From JACDHG01 sp963811585 (lineage in GTDB: Bacteria > Actinomycetota > Actinomycetes > Propionibacteriales > Nocardioidaceae): a DNA stretch of 64,000 nt. Shown here in pieces: positions 1 through 8,527 of this stretch. The position numbers were made by a program, and so were the translations under genes. The notes beneath the pieces were generated by a model that worked only from the letters and a program-made list of their open reading frames with translations, did not search any database and was not told the DNA's origin. The DNA lies in contig CAWERR010000009.1 of the NCBI GenBank assembly GCA_963811585.1, positions 558,001-622,000 on the forward strand. Direction: 5' to 3'. How positions within the stretch are numbered: position 1 is the stretch's first letter; each line of letters opens with the position of its first letter.

Positions 1-709
1 CGGAGGCCAGGTGGATGGAGGTGGCGGCGCCCTGGGCCGGGGTCTTCATGAAGGGCCGGAGGAAGGGGACGAGCAGTCGCTGGGTGCCGCCGGGATCCTC
101 GGCCCCGAAGGATGTGCTCACCACGCCGGGATGCAGCGCATTGGCGGTGACGGAGCCGGCCGGCAGCCTCCTCGGCCAGCTCGTAGGTGAACAGGACGTT
201 GGCGAGCTTGGACTGGTTGTAGGCCCGTGCGCCGGAGTAGGACCGTTCGCCCTGGAGGTCGTCGAAGTCGATCTGCTCCCATGGCATGCGCGTTGGAGGC
301 GACCGTGACCACGCGGGCGGGGGCGCTCTGCGTCAGCCGGTCGAGGAGCAGGTTGGTGAGCAGGAACGGCGCGAGGTGGTTGAGGGCGAAGGTGTGCTCG
401 AGCCCGTCGGCGGTGACGTGCCGGGTGTTCCAGTAGCCACCGACGTTGTTGACCAGCACATCGATCCGGGAGAGGCGCTCGAGCACCTCGCTCGGCCAGC
501 CGCCGTACCTCCGACTGGGAGGACAGGTCAGCGACGAAGACGTCCACCGCGCCGCCGCCGGCGGCGCGGATCTCGCGAGCCGCGTCCTCGGTGCGCGCGC
601 GGTCCCGGCCGGTGATCGCGACGTGCGCGCCCATCGCGGCCAGGCCCAGCGCGGTCGCCTTGCCGATGCCCGCGGTGCCGCCGGTGATCAACACCGTCTT
701 GCCGGCCAT
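1..709 (-). pseudogene. SDR-family oxidoreductase, frameshifted and cut by the window edge
   Basis: Short-chain dehydrogenase/reductase resembling retinol dehydrogenase-like SDRs. Reading three frames in turn from the ATG at 709 gives a complete Rossmann start (VLITGGTAGIGKAT), the NNVGG motif, an active-site region with YNQSKLANV (Tyr-x3-Lys) and a C-terminal part with NALHPGVVST that runs off the left edge. Frame changes are needed near 490, 255 and 165; each corresponds to one extra base. Because all family motifs survive, a sequence error is more likely than true decay. Substrate is unknown. It is divergent from the DUF4386 gene across a 200-nt spacer. Confidence 0.75.
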
Positions 710-912
710 CAGGTTGGTCCGCTCCACGGGCGTCCTCCATCAATGGATGACGTGATCAACGTGCAACTGCGGTGCTTGGCGTTGCGACCGGTCCTGGATG
801 AAATCCCAAAAGCGTAGATCGAGCGAATCACGTCGCTTGCTATCTATCTCCTGTTTCTGAGCGTACCCTCCGCGTAGGAGTGCAACCAGCAATCGAGGGG
901 CAGGGAAGTCGT

Positions 913-1533
913 ATGACCAGGAGAAGAATCGCAGTCGTTGTCGGGATACTTTTCTTTGTTCAGATGGTTACGGCCATGGTCGGCGCCTCCCTGATCCAAG
1001 CCTTTGAAGATGGGGACACCGATCGAGCGCCGTTGACATTGGGCGTGGTGGCAATGATGTGCTCGGGCCTTGCCGTCGTGGCCATAGGTCTCCTGATGTA
1101 CCAAGTCCTGAAGACTGTCAATCAAAGACTTGCCTTCTGGTATCCGGTACTGAGGGTGGTCGAGTTCACCGTCTCCGCCGCTTGTGGTCTCTACATGCTT
1201 GCTCAGCTGGAGGTTGTGCCGAACCACCTGCTGTGGGTCTACATACCCACAGGCATCGGCGGCCTGATCCTTTGTTACCTACTCTTTGTCTCAAGGATCG
1301 TCCCTCAAGCCATCGCGGTACTTGGCCTGGTCGGCTACGCCATGCTCTTGTTGGGAGTGCCGCTCGACCTCGCTGGCGTGCTCGACATGAATGAGGGTCT
1401 GGGGCTTTTGCTGCTGGTTCCGGGCGGATTGTTTGAGTTCTTGTTCCTGCCGGTATGGCTCATCGTCAAGGGATTCAACGAACCGTCACTTGCGGAAGGC
1501 TTCGAGTCCCCTGAACTAGCGACAACGGGCTGA
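913..1533 (+). CDS. DUF4386-like integral membrane protein
   Basis: A 206-residue hydrophobic protein with about six predicted membrane helices (first at residues 5-25, last near 170-190) and a short hydrophilic tail. The composition and layout fit the DUF4386 family, which has no established biochemical role. I chose the ATG at 913 because GGGAAG lies just upstream; a GTG at 880 in the same frame would add a non-hydrophobic extension. Codon use is less GC-biased than its neighbours (more T-ending codons), which may indicate horizontal acquisition. No partner gene is evident. Confidence 0.6.
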   Translation: MTRRRIAVVVGILFFVQMVTAMVGASLIQAFEDGDTDRAPLTLGVVAMMCSGLAVVAIGLLMYQVLKTVNQRLAFWYPVLRVVEFTVSAACGLYMLAQLEVVPNHLLWVYIPTGIGGLILCYLLFVSRIVPQAIAVLGLVGYAMLLLGVPLDLAGVLDMNEGLGLLLLVPGGLFEFLFLPVWLIVKGFNEPSLAEGFESPELATTG

Positions 1534-1716
1534 CTTCCCTGCGATTTGGGAATGGCTGCGGCGCCCATAACAAGTGGCCGTTTCGAGGGCGCAGCCAGAC
1601 CTGATCGGTCAGCGTGCCGGCGATGCGCTGGTGGCGTTGGCGCGGCTACAGCGGCATGATGCCGTACTGGTGCGCCCCCGCACGGGGGGGTCGTAGCGAC
1701 GAGGACGGAGGCCCTG

Positions 1717-2313
1717 ATGGGCAAGGTGGTCTGTGATATCTCGATCTCTGCCGACGGTTTCGCAGCCGGCCCTGGACAAACCCAGGAGAAGCCGTTTGGC
1801 GATGGACCGACTGACTTGCTGCATGCCTGGATGTTCGAGACTGCGGACGAGAACAAGGCAGAGGTGGATCAGATCACCGCAGTCGGCGCCAATGTGATGG
1901 GGCGCAACATGTTCGGCCCCATTCGCGGCGAGTGGGACTCAGATTGGCGGGGTTGGTGGGGTGAGAACCCGCCGTACCACAACCCCGTGTTCGTGCTGAC
2001 CCACTATCCCCGCGACCCGGTGCCGATGGAGGGCGGAACGACGTTCAACTTCGTTACCGACGGGATCCACGCCGCTCTCGACCAGGCCCGCGCCGCAGCC
2101 GGTGAGCGCGACATCGCGATCGCGGGCGGCGCAGCCACCGTCAACCAATACCTCGCGGCCGGTCTGATCGACGAGCTGCGCACTCACATAGCCCCGGTCA
2201 CTCTCGGCACAGGCGAACGTCTCTTCGACGGCGTGGGCCCACAGAAACTCGAAGTCATCTCGGCGCGGACAACGTCGCTCGTCACCCACATCAACTACCG
2301 GCTACAGGGCTGA
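1717..2313 (+). CDS. dihydrofolate reductase family protein (RibD C-terminal-like)
   Basis: 198 residues beginning KVVCDISISADGFAAGP, the usual N-terminus of RibD-C/DHFR-like reductases, with the conserved central GGAATVNQYLAAGLIDEL segment near residues 137-155 and the ERLFDG turn that follows. These proteins bind NAD(P)H and reduce pterin- or flavin-pathway-like substrates, but most actinobacterial copies have no assigned substrate. An SD-like GGAGG precedes the ATG. The gene stands alone between a membrane protein and minus-strand genes, so context gives no further clue. Confidence 0.75.
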   Translation: MGKVVCDISISADGFAAGPGQTQEKPFGDGPTDLLHAWMFETADENKAEVDQITAVGANVMGRNMFGPIRGEWDSDWRGWWGENPPYHNPVFVLTHYPRDPVPMEGGTTFNFVTDGIHAALDQARAAAGERDIAIAGGAATVNQYLAAGLIDELRTHIAPVTLGTGERLFDGVGPQKLEVISARTTSLVTHINYRLQG

Positions 2314-2411
2314 CCTCGGCTCGCGCCTACCCGGACAAGACGGCGTCAACAACAGGCTTCACGCGCTCTGACGCGGCCGGGAGGAGCCCGCGTGCCAGGG
2401 GTGTCGCCAGA

Positions 2412-2744
2412 CTACTTCTTCGGCAACGACCCTGCGTAGACCACTCCGACCTGGACCCAACGGGCGAGCTCCTCGTCGGTGGCGGTGGCTGATGGGTCGA
2501 CACGCACCCAGCCGTCCATCTCCCGACCGCGCATCTCGAAACGGGTCACGCCGTCCGCGCGCACGATCGAATCTGTCTCGCCTGGATCGACGCGAAGAAG
2601 GAGCCCGCCCCGGCCGCTCGCACTCACGGCCATGTGCCCGTTGATCATGAACGCCAGCCCGCCGAACATCCGCTTCTCGGTCACGCCGTCTTGATCCTGG
2701 ATCACAACCCGAATCCGGTCGGCGAGGTCCTCGTCGTACGCCAT
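2412..2744 (-). CDS. TfoX/Sxy N-terminal domain protein
   Basis: A 110-residue protein with the TfoX-N signature: N-terminal MAYDEDLADRIR helix, KRMFGGLAFMINGHM at about residues 24-38, and a C-terminal W-V-x-V strand region. Full-length Sxy/TfoX controls competence genes in gamma-proteobacteria, but single-domain actinobacterial members are common and their role is unknown; competence should not be inferred. It is separated from the hydrolase gene transcribed ahead of it by about 75 nt and could be cotranscribed. Confidence 0.75.
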   Translation of the reverse strand: MAYDEDLADRIRVVIQDQDGVTEKRMFGGLAFMINGHMAVSASGRGGLLLRVDPGETDSIVRADGVTRFEMRGREMDGWVRVDPSATATDEELARWVQVGVVYAGSLPKK

Positions 2745-2819
2745 GCCGTCACGCTCCCACAGACGACCGACACGTCGCGGATGCTGGGGCAGTCGCGTTC
2801 GGCCTCGACACGTCGGCGG

Positions 2820-3524
2820 TCACAGCGCCGACAGGATGTGCTGGGCGAGCTCGTCGGGTTTGCTGAACTGGGGCCAGTGACCCGTCGGAAGCTCGACGAT
2901 CTCGAGGTCGTGGATGCGGGGGACTTCGGCGAAGTAGGGCACGCCGCTCTCGATCGCCTCGTCGATCTCGGCCCGCGAGAACGTCGACGAGATCATCGTC
3001 ATGGGTACGTCGAGCCGGGCGGGATTCGTGAGCTGCAGCGGGTCGTTGGCAACTCCCCACGGCTCGGGAACAGCCCTGGCTCGGAAATCGGCCATCATCT
3101 CGTCGGTGAGATCCCGCAGGTCGCGGTCTTCACCATCGCGACGGAAATCGTCCCAGGACGGCAGCGGCACCTCGACACTGTCACCCTGTGAGGATGTGTC
3201 GACCGCTGTGCCCGACGCCATGGGCCCGCTGTCGACGAAGATGACGCGGCTGACGCGATCAGGGCGCTGGTCGGTTGCGCCGTAGACGACGTTGCCGCCC
3301 CCGCTGTGACCCACGAGGACGACATCTCCCTCGGTATGGTCGATGACGTCGACCAGGGCTGCGATCGTGTCAGCCATGCGTATGCCGGACCGGTCGGCGT
3401 CTACCGACTCGAGTCCGGGGCGGGTGATGGGCGTGACGTGGTGGCCGGCGGCCTCGAGCGTGGGAGCGACCTTGTCCCACGACCACGCGCCGAGCCAGAA
3501 ACCGGGTACGAGAATGATATTCAT
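2820..3524 (-). CDS. alpha/beta hydrolase
   Basis: A 234-residue alpha/beta-hydrolase-fold protein. It opens with the oxyanion strand NIILVPGFWLGAWSW, has the nucleophile elbow VGHSGGG (Ser near residue 73), and ends with a histidine-containing loop (PTGHWPQFSKP) that supplies the catalytic His. The short length and lack of a large cap match the EstC/salicylate-esterase-like subgroup often annotated only as alpha/beta hydrolase. No signal peptide is visible, so it should be cytoplasmic. Substrate cannot be read from sequence or context. Confidence 0.85.
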   Translation of the reverse strand: MNIILVPGFWLGAWSWDKVAPTLEAAGHHVTPITRPGLESVDADRSGIRMADTIAALVDVIDHTEGDVVLVGHSGGGNVVYGATDQRPDRVSRVIFVDSGPMASGTAVDTSSQGDSVEVPLPSWDDFRRDGEDRDLRDLTDEMMADFRARAVPEPWGVANDPLQLTNPARLDVPMTMISSTFSRAEIDEAIESGVPYFAEVPRIHDLEIVELPTGHWPQFSKPDELAQHILSAL

Positions 3525-3587
3525 GCCGCGAGGCTAACGCCGAGGTCCGACAGAATCTGGCGGAGGCGGGAGCAAGGTAGGCGACGG

Positions 3588-4088
3588 TCAGGCGATGACT
3601 GCGTCGAGTGTCTTCTTCAACGCGCTCGGCTGTGAGGGCTTGCGGGGAGCCTTCTTCTTCGCCTTGAGCATTTCTGCGCCGATCTCCTGCAGAGCTTTGC
3701 GCCCGAGGCCCTCACGAACCTTGGGGAACCACTCCTGCTCTTCCTCTTCGATATGGTGCCGGACGTTCTCGATCAGCACCGTTGCCTTGGCGGTAAAGCG
3801 CTCGTTGTCGGGCTTCAGCGCGGCCAGCTCGACGACGAGTACGTCGGCCACGTGATGCTCTTCATACGACTCGAGGACGTCGTCCTCGAGCTCAGGAAGC
3901 AGCTCGCGGACCCGGGGGTACATCACTTCGTTCTCGATGTAGGTGTGAACGGTCAGCAGCTCGATGATCTTGTCGACGAGCCTGCCCTTCGTGGCATGCG
4001 CGTTCTCGCCGGCCTTCTCGAAGTCGTTGAACGCCTTGCGGATCTCCTTGTGGTCGTTCTTCAGTAGCACGATGGCGTCGTTGGACAT
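3588..4088 (-). CDS. hemerythrin HHE domain protein
   Basis: A 166-residue four-helix-bundle hemerythrin-like protein with the expected di-iron ligands: NDHKEI near residue 12, HTYIENE near 48, EEHH near 75 and HHIEEEE near 111. The C-terminus is lysine-rich. Related actinobacterial HHE proteins have been linked to oxidative or nitrosative stress, but no function is fixed for this one. The ATG at 4088 is preceded by AAGGGGG at SD distance, and both lie inside a perfect 19-bp hairpin (4087-4135), so translation may be structurally controlled. A longer in-frame reading to 4316 would have to pass through that hairpin and overlap the upstream gene, so I rejected it. Confidence 0.85.
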   Translation of the reverse strand: MSNDAIVLLKNDHKEIRKAFNDFEKAGENAHATKGRLVDKIIELLTVHTYIENEVMYPRVRELLPELEDDVLESYEEHHVADVLVVELAALKPDNERFTAKATVLIENVRHHIEEEEQEWFPKVREGLGRKALQEIGAEMLKAKKKAPRKPSQPSALKKTLDAVIA

Positions 4089-4135
4089 GGGTACCCCCTT
4101 GGCTGCGGTCTGCTCCCAGCCAAGGGGGTACCCAT
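4087..4135 (-). promoter_or_regulatory. perfect 19-bp inverted repeat covering the hemerythrin SD and start codon
   Basis: Left arm 4087-4105 (atgggtacccccttggctg), 11-nt loop 4106-4116, right arm 4117-4135, with no mismatches. On the minus-strand mRNA the hairpin closes the SD (GGGGG) and two bases of the AUG. It also lies 46 nt past the stop of the upstream beta-propeller gene, so it could act as a terminator or attenuator, although it has no U tract. Confidence 0.8.
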
Positions 4136-4180
4136 TACGTAGCGCGCTAATCGCAGCTTCCCACGACCGCGAGTCCGTTC

Positions 4181-5539
4181 CTAGGGGAGCGGCGCGAACC
4201 GGATCCCTCGGTGACGCTCCCCGCCGAAACGGATTCCGTCCGTCACGAACCAGACGCCGGCTGCCGTGGGCAGGATCTGGTAACCACCAGACGACTGCGG
4301 CATGTTTGGGTTCCACGGGAGTGCCTTGCCCGGTTTAGCGTTGAAGTCACCGAACCTGGCGGTACCCACGCCGTTCGGGTCGATGGCGCCACCGCCCATT
4401 CGGTCGACGGCCTGGTCGACCTTGCTGTCCCTGCCGTAGGGGTCGTCGAGCCAGCGGCTGTGGCCCTGGACATAGACCGCTGAGCCGGTGACGGCGACGG
4501 ACTTGAGCGAGTCACCGCCGGTGTAGTTGATCCACGTCGGCTGGGACGGGTTGAGGTTGGAGGTCTCGAACCGGCTCACCGAGTCGCAGATCTGGAACCA
4601 ACGCCTGCTGTTGGCGAAGGGCCCGTCGAATCCTTGGTACATGAACCCGAACGCTGCGAGCGCGAAGTACGAGCTGTCCGGCGAGAAGTCGACGTCTTGC
4701 ACGTACGCAATGGCGTTCAGGCGCGTCGACGTGCAGGACTCGGCGAGTGGCTCATAGTTCCAGGTCGACAACGTGGAGGCTGTTGCGCCGAGGTCGAGCA
4801 TGAACACACGGGGGCGTGGCTGGCTGTCGACGGTGGTGAAGTTGCCGACTGCCACCAAGTGCTCTCCGTCGGGACTGACGTCGAACTTGAACACCTGGGC
4901 CGCGTCACTGTTGGGGAGCCGGCCACCCACCACGTTGCCGATGTATGTCGTCGGCTTTCCGGTGTCCAACCTGAGCGCCACGAGCCGCTTGGCGAAGGTG
5001 CCCGCGACGATCAACCGTCCGCCGTGGAACTCCATGTCGCTGACCCGGCCGCCCGTGAACGTGGGGTTGAAGGTGGGGTCGAGCTGGCCGGTGGTCAGAC
5101 TGAGCCTGGCCAGTGCGGCCCGAGGCGTGCCGTTGACGTTTCTGAAGTTGCCACCGATGTAGACCCAGGTACCGTCCGACAGCACAGACCAGACGTCGCC
5201 GTCGACCTGTGGGGCAAAGCCTTGGTTGATCAGGCCGTTCGTGGCGTTGAAGGCGAAGACGGACGTGCGAGGAACTTCGCCGGCGCCGGGACTGCTTCTC
5301 TTCTCCACCCGATCGAAGTGTCCGCCGACGACCATCTGGTCGCCTGCCTCCGCGATCGAGTACGCGATCGGATTCGGAACACCCGCCGTCACGACAAGTT
5401 CTGGCGTCCAGTTCACGGGGTCTGTGGTGACCGCAGTCGGATGCGTGTAGTCGGAACCGGGGGCGGCCCCGGTGGCGGTCAACGTCAGCAGTGCACAGCC
5501 GGTCACGGCCAGCGACCGCACGACGAAAGTTCTAGTCAT
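4181..5539 (-). CDS. secreted beta-propeller (delta-60 repeat-like) protein
   Basis: A 452-residue exported protein with a signal peptide at residues 1-25 (MTRTFVVRSLAVTGCALL then TATGAAPG). The body is a chain of beta-blade repeats with recurrent WVYIGGNF, LIVAGTF and LVAVGNFTT motifs, as in delta-60/kelch-like propellers found in actinobacterial secreted proteins. No catalytic motif is visible; a binding or surface role is inference. The ATG at 5539 follows GGGGAGA at good spacing, whereas the in-frame extension to 5662 lacks an SD and would bury the signal peptide. Confidence 0.7.
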   Translation of the reverse strand: MTRTFVVRSLAVTGCALLTLTATGAAPGSDYTHPTAVTTDPVNWTPELVVTAGVPNPIAYSIAEAGDQMVVGGHFDRVEKRSSPGAGEVPRTSVFAFNATNGLINQGFAPQVDGDVWSVLSDGTWVYIGGNFRNVNGTPRAALARLSLTTGQLDPTFNPTFTGGRVSDMEFHGGRLIVAGTFAKRLVALRLDTGKPTTYIGNVVGGRLPNSDAAQVFKFDVSPDGEHLVAVGNFTTVDSQPRPRVFMLDLGATASTLSTWNYEPLAESCTSTRLNAIAYVQDVDFSPDSSYFALAAFGFMYQGFDGPFANSRRWFQICDSVSRFETSNLNPSQPTWINYTGGDSLKSVAVTGSAVYVQGHSRWLDDPYGRDSKVDQAVDRMGGGAIDPNGVGTARFGDFNAKPGKALPWNPNMPQSSGGYQILPTAAGVWFVTDGIRFGGERHRGIRFAPLP

Positions 5540-5708
5540 CGGATTCTCCCCATGAAGATCACACCCGAGCAGGGCGTGTGTGGGGATCAGCCTGCTGCAA
5601 AACCATGCGCAGATGCAGCGAAGTAACGGGAATCGTGGGGGACTATGACGCTGAGTCGCCAAGGTCGATCTGGCGGCCGCGAGGTCCGGGGCTCGATGGG
5701 CGAATTGC

Positions 5709-6113
5709 CTACTCGCCTGCCGGGCGTTCTTGCACCGTCCAGCTGTTGCCGTCGGGGTCGCTGAAGAACACGAACGAGTTCCAGGTCCCGCCCGGTCCGT
5801 CGACCCGGGTGGCGCCTTCGAAGTGCTGGATGGGGGTGACCTCGACCCCGCGCTTCACCAGCTCTGCCCTGGCCGCCGCGATATCGGACACGACGAGCTG
5901 CATACCCTGCGCCGATCCCGGCGGTGTCGTGGCGACGCCTTTGCCAATGACGATCGAGCATGCCGACCCCGGAGGCGTGAGCTGTACGACGTGCATGTTT
6001 TCGTCAATCGGCGTGTCATGGTCGACGACGAACCCGACCTGCTCGCTGTAGAAGTGCTTGGCGCGGGCGACGTCCGAGACGGGAACGATCACGACCTCGA
6101 GCTTCCAGTCCAT
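5709..6113 (-). CDS. VOC family (glyoxalase/bleomycin-resistance fold) protein
   Basis: A 134-residue vicinal-oxygen-chelate protein with two beta-alpha-beta-beta-beta modules: VVIVPVSDVARAKHFYSEQ opens the first and SFVFFSDPDGNSWTVQE closes the second, with a metal-ligand Glu in the last strand. The subfamily includes dioxygenases, isomerases and antibiotic-binding proteins, so no substrate can be assigned. Several ATGs are clustered; the one at 6113 (MDWKLE) lies 9 nt after GAGGAG and is preferred. Confidence 0.8.
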   Translation of the reverse strand: MDWKLEVVIVPVSDVARAKHFYSEQVGFVVDHDTPIDENMHVVQLTPPGSACSIVIGKGVATTPPGSAQGMQLVVSDIAAARAELVKRGVEVTPIQHFEGATRVDGPGGTWNSFVFFSDPDGNSWTVQERPAGE

Positions 6114-6155
6114 CGCCATCATCTCCTCGCTCAGCTTCGGTGTCCTCACAGCATG

Positions 6156-6695
6156 TCAGGGGTGCCAGTCACGGGGCTCGTCCGGTGGCACCGGCGGTTC
6201 GCGCAGGACCTTGTGCCACCACTGGACGTCTCGCCAGGAGCCGCTCTTGTAGCCAACGTTGCGGTACACGCCCACGCGCATGAATCCCATTGCCTCATGG
6301 AGCTTTACGCTCGCCAGGTTCGGCAGGGCGATGCCAGCGAAGAGGGACACGTAGCCGAGGTCGCGTACTTCGTTGATCAGCACTTCGTAGAGCAGTCGCC
6401 CCACTCCCTGGGACTGCTGGCCCGGATCGACGTAGACCGAGGCATCGACTGACCAGCGGTAGGCGGGTCGTTGCCGATGCGCCGACGCATAGGCGTACCC
6501 GGCGAGGCCATCGGCGGTTTCAGCGACCAGCCAGGGGAGTCGTGGCGTGGCGAGCATTCGGGCGATGACCTCGTGTGAGTTCGGCGGAGACTTCTCGAAC
6601 GAGATGGCCGTCTCGTTGACGATCGGCGCATAGAGGGCTGTGATCGCGGCCGCGTCGTCCTCGGTCGCGGCCCGGACCAGACAGCCCTGCGTCAT
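6156..6695 (-). CDS. GNAT N-acetyltransferase, phosphinothricin acetyltransferase-like
   Basis: A 179-residue GNAT protein. It starts with CLVRAATEDDAAAITALYAPIV and has the acetyl-CoA motif A region QQSQGVGRLLYEVL near residue 95, plus the family-typical NLASVKLHEAMGF and GYKSGSWRDVQWW segments, which match the Pat/Bar-like subgroup. Family members acetylate phosphinothricin, methionine sulfoximine or related amino acids; the actual substrate is not determinable. The ATG at 6695 is preferred over an in-frame TTG at 6713. It diverges from the flavoprotein/cyclase operon. Confidence 0.85.
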   Translation of the reverse strand: MTQGCLVRAATEDDAAAITALYAPIVNETAISFEKSPPNSHEVIARMLATPRLPWLVAETADGLAGYAYASAHRQRPAYRWSVDASVYVDPGQQSQGVGRLLYEVLINEVRDLGYVSLFAGIALPNLASVKLHEAMGFMRVGVYRNVGYKSGSWRDVQWWHKVLREPPVPPDEPRDWHP

Positions 6696-6805
6696 ACGGT
6701 CATCATGGTCCAACTCGTACGTCGCTCACCTTTGGGCTGCTACGCGCGGAATTAACTGCTTCATACCTGTCGCCCCGACATACCCCACGGTCCTACCCTC
6801 AGACC

Positions 6806-8527
6806 ATGGGAGGGAAGACCAGGGTGTCGCCGAGCGGCAGCACGAGGCCGCTGTTGGTTGCAGTGAACGCGGGCGCGACCCAGCTCGACTGGATCGAGGG
6901 CGAGCTCCAGCGCAGCTTCGGGAGCGACTTCCGCGTCCGCGGAGAGCTCACCGCAGCTGATGGACTCCGGCTCCTCGACACCGCCCACGAGCTTGGCCAG
7001 CGCGTCGCGGTCGTGCTCGTCGACCACGAGCTGCCTGAGGAGCAGCGTGCTGAGTTGTTCGGTCGAGCGAGGGCTCTGCACCCCGACGCCAGGAGGGCGC
7101 TGCTGATCGAGTGGGGCGCGTGGGCCGACCGTGGCACCGCCCGGACGATCCTGGCGGCGATGGCAGTCGGGGACATCAGCTACTACGTCCTCAAGCCCTG
7201 GATCGAACGCGACGAGCTGTTCCACCGGACTATCGCCGAGTTCGTGCAGGAGTGGTCGCGAAGCGAGGTCCTGAACCTTCGCGAACTCGTCGTCATTGCT
7301 GACCGCCATTCGGCCCGCGCCCATGAGGTCCGCAACATGCTGCTCCGAAACGGGATTCCGAGCGCGTTCCGCGAGCGCGGTTCCGATCTCGCGAATGACG
7401 CGCTCATGGAGATCGGGGACGACGCGCCAACCACCGAGGTCCTCGTCTGGATGCCCGCCATCGATGAGTCGCTCGTGCTCCATGACCCGACCGACCCGGA
7501 GATCGCCGAAGCATGGGGCATCCCGACAACCCTTCCTGCCGAGGCCCGGGACTTCGATGTCCTCGTGATTGGGGCTGGACCAGGGGGGCTTGCCGCGGCG
7601 GTCTACGCATCCTCGGAGGGTATGCGGACCCTGGTGGTGGAGCGTGAGTCGATCGGCGGTCAGGCCGGGAGCAGTTCCTTGATCCGCAACTACCTCGGGT
7701 TCTCCCGCGGCATCAGCGGGTCGGATCTGGGCCAGCGTGGCTACCAACAGGCGTGGGTTTTCGGCGCCCATTTCGTACTCATGAGGGAGGTCGACCGGCT
7801 GCAGTCGGACGGCACGTCGTTCGTCGCCCAGATCGACGGCGTGGGTGAGGTCAGGACTCGCAGCGTCGTGCTGGCCACTGGAGTCTCCTATCGACGGCTC
7901 GGCATTCCCGAGCTCGAGGCACTGTCGGGTGCCGGTGTCTACTACGGCGCGAGCGTCTCGGAGGCACACGGCCTCGCAGGGTTGCACGCGGCCGTGGTCG
8001 GCGGCGGCAACTCTGCCGGGCAAGCGGTGCTGCACTTGGCGCGCTACTGCGAGCGGGTCACCCTGCTGGTTCGTGGGTCCGATCTGGCAGCAGGTATGTC
8101 GACGTACCTGATCGATGCGATCGAAGCTGCGCCGAACGTCGTGGTGCGGACGTCGGTCGAGATCGCGGGTGGACAAGGCGAGGGCCGCCTCGAAGCCGTC
8201 ACGGTGCGAGACCGCACCTCTGGTGCCGAAGAGCGCCTGAAGGCCGACGGCCTGTTTGTGATGATCGGCGCTCAGCCCCGCACCGACTGGCTTCCGGAGT
8301 CGCTGGAGCGCGACCGATTGGGGTTTGTGCTCGCAGGTGCCGATGCTGCCGCGAGCGGAGAGTGGTCGCTGCATCGAAGTCCACAGCCGTACGAGACGAC
8401 ACTGCCCGGTGTCTTTGCCATCGGCGACGTCCGAAGCGGATCGGTCAAGCGGGTCGCTTCCGCGGTGGGTGAGGGTTCCGTCGTTGTCTCACAAGTGCAC
8501 CAGCACCTGAGGGGCGCGGATGACTGA
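6806..8527 (+). CDS. receiver-like domain fused to thioredoxin-reductase-like FAD oxidoreductase
   Basis: A 573-residue three-part protein. Residues 15-150 look like a response-regulator receiver, with candidate phospho-acceptor Asp near 72 in VVLVDHEL and a Lys near 129 in YVLKPW. Residues 155-240 resemble a thioredoxin/GST-like insert (ELVVIADRHSARAHEVR). Residues 246-573 are a pyridine-nucleotide disulfide oxidoreductase with FAD motif GAGPGG (255-260), NADPH motif VVGGGNSAG (396-404) and C-terminal FAD motif AIGDVRSG. The redox CxxC of thioredoxin reductase is absent, so it is not an ordinary TrxR. A TACCCT hexamer 6 nt upstream suggests a leaderless start. Its 3' end overlaps the cyclase gene by 8 bp, implying coupled translation and a shared signalling role (inference). 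Confidence 0.8.
   Translation: MGGKTRVSPSGSTRPLLVAVNAGATQLDWIEGELQRSFGSDFRVRGELTAADGLRLLDTAHELGQRVAVVLVDHELPEEQRAELFGRARALHPDARRALLIEWGAWADRGTARTILAAMAVGDISYYVLKPWIERDELFHRTIAEFVQEWSRSEVLNLRELVVIADRHSARAHEVRNMLLRNGIPSAFRERGSDLANDALMEIGDDAPTTEVLVWMPAIDESLVLHDPTDPEIAEAWGIPTTLPAEARDFDVLVIGAGPGGLAAAVYASSEGMRTLVVERESIGGQAGSSSLIRNYLGFSRGISGSDLGQRGYQQAWVFGAHFVLMREVDRLQSDGTSFVAQIDGVGEVRTRSVVLATGVSYRRLGIPELEALSGAGVYYGASVSEAHGLAGLHAAVVGGGNSAGQAVLHLARYCERVTLLVRGSDLAAGMSTYLIDAIEAAPNVVVRTSVEIAGGQGEGRLEAVTVRDRTSGAEERLKADGLFVMIGAQPRTDWLPESLERDRLGFVLAGADAAASGEWSLHRSPQPYETTLPGVFAIGDVRSGSVKRVASAVGEGSVVVSQVHQHLRGADD

Noticed and set aside
1534..1716. Possible transposase remnant or terminator between the DUF4386 and DHFR-like genes
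   Set aside because: Only a 7-bp inverted repeat (GGCTGCG/CGCAGCC) and a short C/G run are visible; there is no recognisable coding fragment or terminal repeat.
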